Source of the DNA: Fulvia fulva
Taxonomy: Eukaryota; Ascomycota; Dothideomycetes; Mycosphaerellales; Mycosphaerellaceae
Assembly (NCBI RefSeq): GCF_020509005.1
Contig: NC_063019.1
Span: 930,001-994,000, forward strand
Direction of reading: 5' to 3'
DNA length: 64,000 nt
The position numbers were made by a program, and so were the translations under genes. The notes beneath the pieces are model-generated. The model saw only the letters and a list, made by a program, of their open reading frames with translations. It searched no databases and was not told where the DNA came from. Shown here piece after piece: positions 14,248 to 25,009 of the stretch. Position 1 is the stretch's first letter. Each line of letters opens with the position of its first letter.

Positions 14248-14534
14248 CAGTCCTGGGCATAGTTTCTACAACCCCTGTTCTTCTATCTTTCCTCATTAGG
14301 ATGGATGTATCCACTGCTTAGCGTAGCTCACCACCTGGTGTGTCCTCCATTGTTGGCTATTACTGCCTCGCAGCGTTCTCGCATACTCTTGCATATACGT
14401 TGTATGTCCTTAGGTGTGAGCTTGGCCCATTCTTGATAGTGAGATTGAAGGTAGCAACACCTTCTGAGATGGACATGGATAGCCGGAAGTGGTTAGCGTA
14501 AATACAGGGGTTGTAAAAACTATGCCCAGGACTG
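14248..14534 (-). mobile_element. Tc1/mariner-derived MITE, copy 1 (287 bp)
   Basis: The ends are about 31-bp terminal inverted repeats beginning CAGTCCTGGGCATAGTTT and the element is flanked by TA on both sides, the target duplication of Tc1/mariner elements. It is about 96% identical by eye to 32,180-32,466 and has the same length. On the minus strand 14,328-14,450 encodes the transposase C-terminus, including LTPKDIQRICKSM, RERCEAVIANNGG and the terminal HTRW before TGA. It is therefore an internal-deletion derivative of an autonomous element. Several differences from copy 2 are CpA to TpA. Confidence 0.9.
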
Positions 14535-14766
14535 TACGCGTCGACGCCCCGCCGAGGCTTTGCAATTTAGACTTTTATTCGATCTGTTCCTGCTTGCTGG
14601 AGACGATCCTGTGGCGCTGGGTAATACCGCACTTCTTGGTCAACGTCTCCTTCTCGCGTTTCTTCACATCATCATCAACAACAGATCTACACTCACCATC
14701 AGCCCCGGCCATTGAACCATCGACCGCCATAGCGTGCGCACAGCGATAGGACTGCTGTGCTAAGCA

Positions 14767-16375
14767 ATGACCGGCCTGTTGGAATCGCCCAATTCCAGTG
14801 CCAGCAGTGGCGGAACCTGGCTCCCCGGCCCCCTCGAGAAAATGGATCTCCAATACAACAAGCTCAACCTCTCCCTCCCACACATCTTCTGGACTCTTGT
14901 GGACTTCCTGCGTCCGGAGATTCTAACACGCCGCAAAGTCGCGAGCGAACGTCGTGGGAGTTCGACTTCATGGCTGGACGGGCTACGTGGCGTTGCCGCG
15001 CTCACGGTTTGCTTCATGCATTTGTCGGTCTACGTCCACCCCGGTATGGAACTTTGCTATAACGCGGACTTGGGATTTAATAAACGCAATGATCACTTTG
15101 TGACGCTGCCATTTATTCGCATTCCGTTTACGGGCGGACATTATTCTGTGGGACTGTTCTTCATCGTGAGCGGGTACGTCGTGCCAAGACGTTTGATCAA
15201 GCTCCTTCACGAGGGAAAGAAGCCGGAATTCATCGATGCAGTCAATTCAGCCATGTTTCGACGACCGGGACGATTGTTCTTGCCGGTGATCTGGAGTACG
15301 GGCATTCTGATGGCGAGCTGGCACATTTTTGGGATTGAAATGCCATGGGGCAGTCAGCAGACGAATATTGTGTGGGAGACATTCAACTGGTTTAGGGACA
15401 TGATGTATTTCATGTTCTTCTTCAGGGAGAAGTTGCTGTTTTCGTGGTATAATTTCCACAGTTGGACGATTCCGGTGGAGTTGAGGGGGTCGATGTTCAT
15501 TTTCGTGTGGCTGTTCACCATGCATCAGGTGGCGAATCGAGGGAGGATCTTGCTGACGGTGGGGATGACATACTATCTGGAAATTCTCTCGCCTGGAGCG
15601 TGGTATGCTTGCTTCTTTGCTGGTATGCTGCTAGGAGAATTCGACTTACTTGCGGAGGAGGGCGATCCGGTGGACCTGCCGTGGAATGGACTCACGCGGT
15701 ACTTCAGGAAGAACAAGAGAGCTACACAGATAATAGCCCATATTTTCCTGGTTTGTGGTATGTTTCTGGGAGGGCAGCCATCTGCAGACTGGCAAAAGCC
15801 CGAAGAGATTCTGGGCACTTGCCCTGGATGGATAACGCTTTCGAAGTTGATTCCGAAGGCGTATACCGAGATCACGGACATGCCTACTTACAGGTGGTTC
15901 TACATCTTCTGGGCGGCCTTCTTAACGGTCGTGGCGATCAACAACATTCCGTGGGCCAAGTGGATCTTCGAGACAGCACCAGCGCAGTGTGAGTAATTCT
16001 TTGCTGTTTGTAACTTCATGGAACGTACGCTGACAGTTTATGGACCTCGGCCGCCACTCCTACGCTCTATACCTGGTCCACGGGCCCCTGATCGGCATCC
16101 TGTCAGAGCGCCTGTTCTTCCTGACAGGCGTCAAGTCACCCACGGATCTCGCATCTTTTGTGCGGTTCGGTCGCCTACATAACAAGTGGCACGACTTACC
16201 CTGGTGGCCTTTACCTGACGGTGGACCTAGTGGTCTGGAGCCAAACTTCTTGTTTTGCGCGGCGATCAGCATACCGATCTTTCTGTACGCTGCAGAGATC
16301 GGAACGAAAACTTTCGACGCGCCGAGTGTGAAGGTATCGAGTTGGATGTATAAAAAGGTCAGGTCGTTGTCGTAA
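14767..16375 (+). CDS. acyltransferase 3 family membrane protein (possible frame break at intron)
   Basis: The protein is a multi-pass membrane O-acyltransferase of the acyltransferase_3 family, which moves acyl groups onto sugars or other small molecules; the substrate is unknown. Exon 1 (14,767-15,988) carries the family signature WLDGLRGVAALTVCFMHL, with the R and H typical of the active site, then about nine hydrophobic segments. Exon 2 (from 16,037) continues with MDLGRHSYALYLVHGP, the usual last-helix motif, and stops at 16,375. The obvious intron (15,989-16,036, GTGAGT...CTGAC...ACAG) joins the exons one base out of phase, and neither nearby GT repairs it. Either one T is extra in the TTT that opens exon 2, or the gene is a recent pseudogene. 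Family assignment is firm; integrity is not. Confidence 0.75.
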
Positions 16376-16651
16376 CTTAACAGGAAAGTATTGTAGTTAT
16401 AGATACAGTGTGGAATACATACGATGAACACAAAGGATCTGAACAATCCCTCGGGTGGCGACTCGCTAACGTGAACGATCTAGCCGGGAGAGGAAACATC
16501 AACGCTGACACGTGAAAGCGTCCCGGTGAAGGAGAAAGTTGCGGACAAGGATTCCGCTCACATTCACTGTCCGAGCTTCAGACCGCGCCGGTATTTCGAT
16601 CGCGAACAACAGTCATTCCTCGCCAACTCCATCAAACCACCGACCACAACA

Positions 16652-17431
16652 ATGCAGCGACTAAAAGCACTTTTCCGCAAACAGCGTCCACCAAACGAGG
16701 CCGCAACCGCCAAGAAATGCCACCTACTTCTACTCCCAGCAGAACTACGCAACCGCGTCTGGGACCTCGCCTTTACCGACACCGTCGTCGAACTCGGCGC
16801 CTCCACCACAACACCGCCCCTCCTTCTCACCTGCAAACAGATCAACTCGGAAGCCCAGGGCGCATACTGGACATTGTCCGAGTTCAAGAGCAGGGACATT
16901 CGTATGATTCCGGACTTCCTCGCACGCGTTGGACCAACGAGACTCGGACTAATCTCGACCGTCACATACGGTAGGGGTACTACCGCTATGTCTGGATCAG
17001 CGCTTCGCAAGCTTACTGGAATCGCGTACTCGGCTTTCATGGCCCAATGGAACCTTTTCTGGGCAGAGAACTGGCTGCGCAACACTGGGATCATACTCCC
17101 AGCAGGTCTCAAGATGAAGGCGCCGTTCGTGAGTGCCGATGGGGAGGTTGTTACGAGTAGTACGCCCTGGCAGGAGTTTGGGAAGTTACTGGGCAAGCGC
17201 GAAGGATCAGGTCTGGGCGTGAAAGAAGGAAGCACGTCGGACAGGGACAGAGGTAATCAGGTTGGACAACTCAAGCAGTGCTCGCGTGAGATGGGCAAAT
17301 TGGTGAAGACTGTGGCGGATCAGTCGCACTTCTTTGAGTATGAGCATTTGGATCGTGAAAAGTGTTGGGGTGCGGAGTGGTGTGTTGTGCCGGGGTATCG
17401 GTGTGGGTGTCCGGTGAAGGAGGGAGAGTGA
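16652..17431 (+). CDS. LPAELRN-family protein, tandem copy A (259 aa)
   Basis: This is a member of a fungal family of unknown function, similar in its N-terminal block to F-box-like/2EXR proteins. The block CHLLLLPAELRNRVWDLAFT is followed by CKQINSEAQGAYW, a conserved STPW, and a C-terminal segment with HFFEYEH, CW and CGCP. An upstream in-frame ATG exists at 16,526, but 16,652 sits in a good context (ACAACAATG) and matches the starts of the other copies. Copies B, C and D have a phase-1 intron after the PW motif; this copy reads through the equivalent place without one, so the intron was lost or replaced by a Ser/Lys/Gly-rich insertion. It heads a same-strand array of four. Confidence 0.75.
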   Translation: MQRLKALFRKQRPPNEAATAKKCHLLLLPAELRNRVWDLAFTDTVVELGASTTTPPLLLTCKQINSEAQGAYWTLSEFKSRDIRMIPDFLARVGPTRLGLISTVTYGRGTTAMSGSALRKLTGIAYSAFMAQWNLFWAENWLRNTGIILPAGLKMKAPFVSADGEVVTSSTPWQEFGKLLGKREGSGLGVKEGSTSDRDRGNQVGQLKQCSREMGKLVKTVADQSHFFEYEHLDREKCWGAEWCVVPGYRCGCPVKEGE

Positions 17432-17721
17432 AGCGGTGGGGAGTCATGGTATTTGAGAGAAAGGAGCTGGATAACGAAGAGTCTTGTGTTGGCCATATTG
17501 TACCTAGGTACTCGGCCATGGAAGAACTCTTGTCGAGCGCTCCTGCCACTTTTGTAGCGATTCGAGGTGCGGCAATCGCCCGTTTGCTGCCTTCGCTTAA
17601 CGCGTCACATGTCAAACCTTGAAACTCAATCCCTGCCACTTCTTTTCTACTTCGCGCTTGTTTCACACAGATCCTTCTACCAAAACTACCATCACATAAC
17701 ATCACGTACCTCCACAGATAC

Positions 17722-18445
17722 ATGATGGCCACCACGAACGGGTGTAATCTCCTGGAACTCCCTGCGGAGCTACGCAACTGGATCTTCGAGCTCACCTTCA
17801 CCGACAACACAGTCTCCCTGGACAGTACAAATACAGCTCCCGGCATCATCATGGCCTGCAAGCAGACATACGCCGAGACACATGGTACCTATCTGCGGCT
17901 CATCACCTTCCGCAGCACCACCTTCTCAAGTATCAGAAAAGCGCTTGGCAAGATTCCGGCGGAAAAGCTGGCCCTCATCAACCGCGTGATCCTTGACGAC
18001 CGCCACGAGTCGGACCTTGCCAACATATCACCCGATGTCAGACTAGTGTTATCGGCACACAATGCGCAGACGAGGCTGTTCATCTACATGGAATGCGAAT
18101 CCGGCCGCAGTGGACCGATGCCACAGGACTCTGCACTCATGGCAAGTTTCGAGACCGCCGACAACAACTTCGATGCCAGCAGCGCTCCCTGGGAATCATT
18201 CCACAGCAGCATCCTTAAACTATGTATGTGGCATAGTCTGGTTTCAGCTCTGTTGCATATTATACTAACATGCTACAGCACCTGCGCAACTCCGTGATCG
18301 TGGCCTGGACGAGAATGGCTGGTTGGAAATGATCGCAAGGCAGTCGCGATTTTTCGATCATGCGCACGAATTTCCGTCCAAGTGCTGGAACATCGAATGG
18401 GGTACTCGGGATCGTTGCAAGTGCCCGCGGATCAAAGAGGAGTAA
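17722..18445 (+). CDS. LPAELRN-family protein, tandem copy B (222 aa)
   Basis: Exons are 17,722-18,223 and 18,279-18,445, with a phase-1 intron (GTATGT...CTAAC...CTACAG, 55 bp). The N-terminal block is LLELPAELRNWIFELTFT, followed by ACKQTYAETHGTY and SAPWESF. The C-terminal block is RQSRFFDHAHEF, SKCWNIEW and CKCP. The function is unknown. It is 290 bp downstream of copy A on the same strand. The open frame across the splice and the shared C-terminal Cys/Trp pattern make a functional gene likely. Confidence 0.75.
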
Positions 18446-18787
18446 GGCAGAGATTGTACCTGCGCGAAGAAAGTAGACGCGTACATCAATTCTTGAGCGA
18501 CGGAAGGGCGGTCGGAAGGAGGATGAGGCTGCAAACACCAAGCAGCACCATTGCTGTAAGAATCACCTAAAGGATGCAAGTAAAATAATACCTCGTTGAG
18601 GCGGCTGCGACGAGTAAGGCAAGCGCGACGCAGGGTTTGCAGGGAGGTCAGCAACCCCTGCCGTTTCCGTCACATGTCAAAGCTAAAGCTCGAACCTGCA
18701 GCGAGAACCCCTCGCTTCTCTTCCACGTGTTTCTGAAACTGCTTCACAACACACACGACATCTCACTTGCAATATCTACCGCCCAAC

Positions 18788-19484
18788 ATGGCTGCCACTA
18801 ACCAGTCTCGCCTGCTGAGACTATCTCCGGAACTGCGCAACAACATCTATGACCTCGTGTTCACCGGCATTGTCGACCTCGACCACAACTACCGCGTCCC
18901 GCCTCCCCTACTTTGCTGCAAGCAGGTCAACTCGGAGGCTGCGGGTGCTTACTGGCGCAAAAGCGAGTTCAGGAGCAAGTCCACGTCGAGGATCGAGACA
19001 TTCTTGGCAGCTCTGGACTCCAGCAAGCTCAAATTTGTCAGCGCGGTTGTCTTTGACTCACAGGGCGGGAACCGCCTCCGATATGAGCGATTAGCCTCGG
19101 CATTCTTCGCGCAGATGGATCTGTTCCTGATGGCGATATCCCTATGTGGGAAGCAGGTCTCCAGGTTGAGCCCTGGCGTGCTTAAGATCATCTTCGAGGA
19201 TGTCGCCGGTGAGACACACTGTAGCGCCACACCCTGGCAGACAATGTTGCACAGACTCGAGTCAGCAAGTAAGATCAACCTTAAGACACCCTGCTGAAGT
19301 TTAGACTAAGAGTGTGTTGGAAGCCTCGCGTAGGCTCGAGCACTACGACATACTTCTCCAGAATGCGAAGGACCAGGCTCGATTCTTTGAATTCGCGCAC
19401 GAAAGCGATTTCAAGTGTTGGAGCACCTTCTGGATGACGAATGTTGATTATGTTTGCGACTGCCCTATGATAGCGGAGCATTAG
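18788..19484 (+). CDS. LPAELRN-family protein, tandem copy C (213 aa)
   Basis: Exons are 18,788-19,268 and 19,324-19,484. The 55-bp phase-1 intron has GTAAGA, a GACTAAG branch site and an unusual GGAAG acceptor; the nearer TTTAG and CTGAAG acceptors would give a frame error or a stop. Landmarks are LLRLSPELRNNIYDLVFT, CKQVNSEAAGAYW and TPWQTM, then ARFFEFAHE, KCWSTFW and CDCP. An ATG at 18,767 is in frame, but 18,788 (CCCAACATGGCT) matches the paralogues. Function unknown. Confidence 0.7.
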
Positions 19485-19829
19485 GTAGATATGAGAACCT
19501 CGCCGACGGACGGAAGCTCCAAGTCAGAGTCGTGGGAGGATGCTAATCGCTCGATAACATGCAAGAGAGTGCAGTCTTGGCTCCTGAGGTAGAGCGACTA
19601 AGTGAACCAGTCAGATCCATAGTGACTACAGGCAGCACTCGCAAAAGATCTCGCGGTCGAATTGAAGCGTTTGCTTGAATTCAGCTCCAAGTTCTGTCAC
19701 ATGCCAAAAGTCTTTCCCCGCGCGCGATTCAGATTTGCCAGGGTCCACCTTGCCATTAGAAAACATATTTCGCTTTCTCTTCCCTTCCACTCCAGACTCC
19801 AACTTCGATACCATCACAACAAGACCAAC

Positions 19830-20547
19830 ATGGCCACCACCACCAAGAAGTGTCACCTGCTCGCGCTGCCTGCGGAGCTTCGTAACACAATCTACGACCT
19901 CGCCGTCACCGACCACACAGTCGACATCGACAAGCAAAAACGCGCCGCCCCCGGGCTGTTGCTGGCTAGCAGACAGACACACGCCGAAGCCAATGGCGCT
20001 TACCGGCGGAACTCGAACTTCACTTCCAAGAGCCCCACCCTTATGCGCCAGTTCCTAGAAAGACTCGAGTCGGGAAAGTCCAGGTTGATCAGCACCGCCA
20101 CTTACGACGCTACTCGTTTAAACCGAATTGAAAATGGCATAGAAGTATTCTGGGCACAAGAAGTCATCTTCCGCATCGCCCGACATTTGACTGAGAAAAA
20201 TGTCGTCCTGGCGCGCGTTGATGCCATCAGAGTCGCACTCAGTACTGCAGAGGGCGGAGTCGTCAGCACCGCTGAGCCATAGAAGATATTTGCGCGGCTT
20301 TGTGAGAGAGGCGGTAAGTCAACATATTTCGAAAGTCGGACGCGGATGCTAATGTGTTGTAGCTTTTCGAACTGAGAAATGGCTGCGGTGGGTGAAGCTT
20401 CATGACCGGTTTTTCCAGCACGATCATACCAGAGACAATGAGTGCTGGAACTACATGTGGGTGGACCACCCGGAGCGGACCTGTGGCTGCCCGAAGAAGG
20501 GTACCGAAGCAACCGAGGGACTCGCGGGCGTCATACCAGATGCATAG
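19830..20547 (+). pseudogene. LPAELRN-family protein, tandem copy D, with premature stop
   Basis: Exons are 19,830-20,313 and 20,363-20,547, with a phase-1 intron (GTAAGT...GCTAATG...TTGTAG) at the same place as in copies B and C. The frame is perfect at both ends: CHLLALPAELRNTIYDLAVT near the start, HDRFFQHDH, ECWNYMW and CGCP near the end. However, the Trp of the conserved PW is a TAG stop at 20,280-20,282. The change TGG to TAG in a TpG context is what RIP would make on the other strand. If the stop is real the product is 150 residues and lacks the C-terminal Cys/Trp block; otherwise it is 222 aa. Confidence 0.7.
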
Positions 20548-21916
20548 CAGACGCGGGAGCAAGTCGTGAACCACACTGGAGAAGAGCTAGAAGGCCAAGC
20601 CTGAACACAGACTCCACGGTGAAGCCAAGATGAGGAGTGGGAACGTGTTGCGGTGACTTGGCCTTCGAGCGCCACTCAGACCAAAGTTTCTCCGAGTTCA
20701 TCTGATGGAACAGTGTGTAATCAGCAGCATCAGCTCGTCACAACGCTCGTGGTCTGCCTATCCAACAACTGCTCCTTCATGTCTGTCTCCGCAAAGAACC
20801 TCTTCAACCGCGTCCCACATCGGCGCGGTCGCTATTGAGCATGTCCACCCCATGAACATCGGGCCTGTACCCTCCACGTCCCTATTTCAGCCCGACCATC
20901 TTCAACAACCGGCCTTGAGACAATCACTGTACTTATCCGTACAGATCCCACAACGGAAAGTCGGCAACTTGCACCAGTCCGGTATGCTCGCTCCCTGCTG
21001 CGGGGTCTTTTCTCGAGAGGATAGCTGACCACAGCAGCGTTGCTGATGACAGCTATGTTGAGCATGGCAACAATGGCGTGCAGGACTGCAGCGTAGCATC
21101 AGCTCCAGCTCCTAGGCTCGGTACGTGATGGACGTACAGTTCATTGTTGGTTGTTGTGGTCTTGGTATCTTGGTGGAGGGTTTCGTAGACTATGGCCAGT
21201 GGTAAAGGGCTATGGCATCTGATGATTCTCTCAGAAATGGGTATTCACCATTAGCGCTCTCTTGTACAGCGGGCGCGGGCCAAGCCTCCGCATTGTCTCA
21301 GCGTGGTGCAACGGTGAAGAGTTCCAGATTGACCCCCTGGATTCAGCGTCTGTGTCAGCAGCTGATTAATGCCTTCACTCTAGCTTTTGCATAAATTGTG
21401 CCGGCCAATGCGCTGAAATGTGGTATGCAGCATCAACACTAAGGTATCGGGGCAATAGGATGGCGACGCGGTAGGATCAAGACATCTCCAAGACAAACTA
21501 CAAGACAATCTTGAAAGGCAGACCTGTGCTGTAGAAGGAATACCTTGATGTTTGGGCTCGCATTGGGTCGCATTCCTGGGTTCGGTGCCGGACTCCGGTG
21601 GCTATCGTGCGTAGCTGCATTGCACGAGGATGGTTCGTCGAGGATCTGGAGTGTCATTAGTTCCACACAGACGGGGACATTGCACGCTCCATAGTTTTGC
21701 GCGTAGTTGACTATCGGCCTGATCGTCGTGCTACATTTCCTGTTCGATAATCGTCATCGCCTTGCCCGTACCTTGGAGTGCTGTCGGGATTTCGACACCA
21801 TGAATCTGTCACGCAAACGAGATCATGTCCTTCACCTTCAACTTTCATGACACATGGTCCGCGACGGGGGTTCGTCGTTCGTGCTTAATTGGCTGGAGCC
21901 ATCAGAATAGCCCTCC
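20548..21916. other. intergenic stretch, no supported gene
   Basis: About 1.4 kb between the tandem array and the NECAP gene. No frame here shows a recognisable domain. A minus-strand Cys-rich frame (20,902-21,099) is discussed as a finding. The composition is normal, not RIP-mutated. Confidence 0.5.
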
Positions 21917-22657
21917 TCACTGGAACTCCCCAAACTCTCCATCATCAAAGCCAAGCTCCTGCGCCGACTTTCCGTCAGCCGTGGCCGTCGGCGCTTCATC
22001 ATGATGCACCTTCCCAGCAGGAGGCGGCGGCGCAATCGAGAACAGCGCAGCGCTGTCATTCCCATTATTCGTTGCAGGAGGAGGCTGCCTCCTCCCCTTC
22101 CCCGGAAGCTGTACGCTAATCGTCTCACCCTCCTTCAAACTGAAGTCCTGCTTCATCTCAGTCTCCTCTTTCACTTTCGTTGATGTCCCCCTCATAGCAT
22201 TGGCCGCAGCATTCTGCTCCAGCCCCAACACCTTCCTCGCATCCGTCAACGCAATGCCAAAGTCAAACGCCTCACCCCGTTCTTCAAACCCAATCCCCAA
22301 GGTCGCCTTCATCCCTCTCTCTCCCACCACCCTTACAGCGAAGAAGCGGGACGAATCATTTGCTTGCTGCACTACTGCGGGACTTGTATAGGGTGCTGCT
22401 GCGAAGAGGTCTCCTGTGTTAGGATCCTCGAGCACTATGTCGACTTTTATACGCCCTTCTATCGAGGTCTCGAGTATTCGTAAGCGGGCTGTGAAGATCT
22501 GCTGAGCGCCGCCTGTGGTCCAGGTTGAGGCGGAGAAGCCCTTGGTGCTGGTTATGGGTGGGATGCCGTAGATGTGGACAGTGGGGGACGTGAAGAGGAC
22601 GCGTTGGATTGCGGTTTCGGGGAGGGGGAGGCCGGTAGCGGGGTCGGTGGAGGTCAT
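21917..22657 (-). CDS. NECAP-family adaptin ear-binding coat-associated protein
   Basis: The protein (246 aa) is a PH-like-fold NECAP (DUF1681) protein, a clathrin-mediated endocytosis factor that works with the AP-2 adaptor at the plasma membrane. The domain covers about residues 15-140: VHIYGIPPITSTKGF, the W of ASTW, the DLFAAAPY block, DSSRFFAVRV, and GIGFEERGEAFDFGIAL. The tail is Pro/Ala-rich and ends in DDGEFGEF, a short acidic aromatic motif like those that bind adaptor ears (inference). The start is the ATG at 22,657, the first on this frame. It is divergent from the deoxyhypusine hydroxylase gene, with 240 bp between the starts. Confidence 0.88.
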   Translation of the reverse strand: MTSTDPATGLPLPETAIQRVLFTSPTVHIYGIPPITSTKGFSASTWTTGGAQQIFTARLRILETSIEGRIKVDIVLEDPNTGDLFAAAPYTSPAVVQQANDSSRFFAVRVVGERGMKATLGIGFEERGEAFDFGIALTDARKVLGLEQNAAANAMRGTSTKVKEETEMKQDFSLKEGETISVQLPGKGRRQPPPATNNGNDSAALFSIAPPPPAGKVHHDEAPTATADGKSAQELGFDDGEFGEFQ

Positions 22658-22897
22658 GGTCAAGGAAATGGAGATGTGTAGTGATTGTGCAATGCCAGAG
22701 ACTTGTTCGATGTTGAAGCTGTTGTGAAACGCGTCAGATCGGCAGACCGATATTCTACCGAAGCCGCATGCAGGGTCTGACCCTCCAAAACCTGGTACGA
22801 TCTGATTAAGAAATTTGGCGGGGCATCATCACGGTCTACACGCGCTTCTGCCACAATTCTCTGTTGCCATCTTCACTACACACACCCTCCCGCTGCG

Positions 22898-23942
22898 ATG
22901 TCTCCCTCCAAGATCGAAGTGGACGATACTGTGCCTCAACTACGAAATGTCCTTACTAACGAGTCCGCGAACTTAGCAGCGCGTTTCCGGGCCCTCTTTT
23001 CTCTCAAGCATCTCGCCGCACTCGAGCCAGCGACGGAACAGACGGTTCCTGCGATTGAAGCGATAGCTGCTGCGCTCACATCACCGTCTGCACTGTTGAA
23101 GCATGAGTTGGCATACTGCCTTGGCCAAAGTGGAAAGGAAGAGGCGATTCCATTCCTGAGGGCCGTCATCGAGGACAGGCAGGAGGATGCTATGGTGAGA
23201 CACGAAGCGGCGGAGGCTATCGGTGCGCTAGGAGATCAAGGCAGCCTTGCACTGCTGAGAGAGAGGATGGATGACAAGAGCGAGGTCGACGTGGTGAAAG
23301 AGACTTGTGAGATCGCGATTGAGAGGATAGAATGGGAGCACTCGAGTGCGAGGAAAGAGGAGAAGTTGAAGCAGAGGTTCGTAGACTCTAATCGATGTCG
23401 CTATAGACCACGTACTGACCATCTGCACCAGCGACTTCGTGTCCATCGATCCTGCCCCTCCCATGGCCCAAGCCGCGGACAAGCCATCGATCCCTGAGCT
23501 CGAAAGAACACTCCTCGACACTGCCCTTCCACTCTTCAAGCGGTATCGAGCCATGTTCGCACTGCGCGACTTGGCCTCACCACCTGATCTGCCCACCGCC
23601 GTACCTGCAGTCCATGCGCTTGCCGCTGGCTTCAAAGATCCATCTGCCCTGTTCCGCCATGAGATTGCGTTCGTCTTCGGGCAGCTCGGCCACCCTGCAT
23701 CGATACCAAGCTTGACAGAGTGCCTTAGCGATACGAAGGAGGCGAGCATGGTTCGACATGAGGCTGCCGAAGCGCTTGGCAGTCTCGGAGATGAGGAGGG
23801 TGTCGATGATACCCTGAAAACGTTCTTGAATGATCCGGACCAGGTGGTAAGGGACAGCATTATCGTCGCGCTCGACATGGCCGAGTTCGAGAAGTCGGGC
23901 GAGGCCGAGTACGCCACAGTGCCAGTTCCAGCTGCTGCATAA
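22898..23942 (+). CDS. lia1: deoxyhypusine hydroxylase
   Basis: This is the HEAT-repeat, diiron deoxyhypusine hydroxylase that completes hypusine on translation factor eIF5A. Exons are 22,898-23,376 and 23,432-23,942 (329 aa). The intron starts GTTCGT, has a TACTGAC branch site and ends CACCAG. All four metal-binding His-Glu pairs are present: KHELAYCLGQ (H69/E70), RHEAAEAIGALG (H102/E103), RHEIAFVFGQLG (H236/E237) and RHEAAEALGSLG (H269/E270). The two halves repeat each other, as known for the family, and are linked by SDFVSIDPAPPM. Length and motifs are complete, so activity is expected in the cytosol. Confidence 0.95.
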
Positions 23943-24043
23943 AGATACCACATGAGGCATAAGATGCATAGCCGCGGCGTTTTGGCGCGGCATGGAAACG
24001 GAAATTGATAGATACCAGATCCATTGGAACGGTCGAGGGTGGC

Positions 24044-24465
24044 TCAGTTGTTAGTGTTCCACTTATGATTGCACTTCAGACATGTATAAAACACAGTGCT
24101 TCCTTCGTCGGCAGATCGTAGTTGCATCGTGTAGAACTTGACTTCGTCGTTGCCACAGTTCTCACAGGTGTGCTTGATGATGACTTCGGTTTGGCGGTCG
24201 GCTTCTGAGATCTCCTGTACATCTGAGCGAAGGCGTGTCCGGAGGGCGGAAGGGAATGCTGAAGGTTTGGAGTGAGATGTTACGACTTTTGAGGATGTGT
24301 CTTTGGGTGCTGTTAGACGTATGTATAGCATTGAATGATGATATAGATCTTACCTTTGTTCTGAGCACCACAGACATCGCAACTGATATACGCTTTGCGT
24401 CCAGTGTTCGACTCGAGGAGGTTACCACAGTCCATGCAAAAGACTAGCGAGCCAATGGCAGCCAT
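24044..24465 (-). CDS. RPA12: DNA-directed RNA polymerase I subunit A12.2
   Basis: This is the TFIIS-like small subunit of RNA polymerase I, needed for RNA cleavage and termination in rRNA synthesis in the nucleolus. Exons are 24,354-24,465 and 24,044-24,300 (minus), giving 122 aa, the usual size. The N-terminal zinc ribbon has C10, C13, C29 and C32 (FCMDCGNLL, SCDVCG). The C-terminal ribbon has CENCG and CLKC around RSADEGSTVFYTC, including the acidic DE pair that enters the active site. The intron (53 bp) has GTAAGA and CTAACAG; using the AAAG acceptor 9 bases further gives KDTSSKVV, as in the family, so I chose it. Divergent from SCC2. Confidence 0.93.
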
Positions 24466-25009
24466 CTTACATGTGATAGGTTGCTGCCTAGAGGTGTATA
24501 GCACACGTGAGGTGGTTCGCGACAGTGAAGATGTTGCGCTCGAATGTGAAGCTGGAAAAGTTCTGGAGGAAGTCGCGACACGGGAACGCGGCTGATGTGC
24601 CCGGGATTGCAGGTGATCGGCGCAGGGAAAGTGCGACCGATGCGGGCGGTGAAACGTGCCGCGTGCATTCTGCCACTTCCACTTCTGGACGCGAGCTCTG
24701 CTCCGAAGGGTTCTCCATCTCGTGCACGTACACCTTTACGGCTGTCGCATTGAAAGAGGAGGGCGCCAATTGGGGAGATACGTACTGCGCAGTGATTGCT
24801 GGACTCGAGTGACTACATCAGCGCAGTTCCAACAGAACGCGACACGCGACGCGGATCCTAGACACATATCTCCGCATGCGGCCTTCCAGACGATCGACAT
24901 TGCAAACGAAGGACTGTCACCAGGTGCAGTCGCGCGATATGGAAACTGACCACGACTGAAGCAGAGCCGATAGCAGAATCTGTGTACTTGATCTTGTACA
25001 GCAATCGCC
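24466..25009. promoter_or_regulatory. shared divergent promoter region, RPA12 / SCC2
   Basis: There are 544 bp between the start codons of two divergently transcribed essential genes. No coding frame is supported. I see no single clear element I would name; its role as a bidirectional promoter is inferred from the layout only. Confidence 0.5.

Noticed and set aside
24507..24949. Plus-strand frames between RPA12 and SCC2
   Set aside because: They overlap the divergent promoter region and show no conserved motif.
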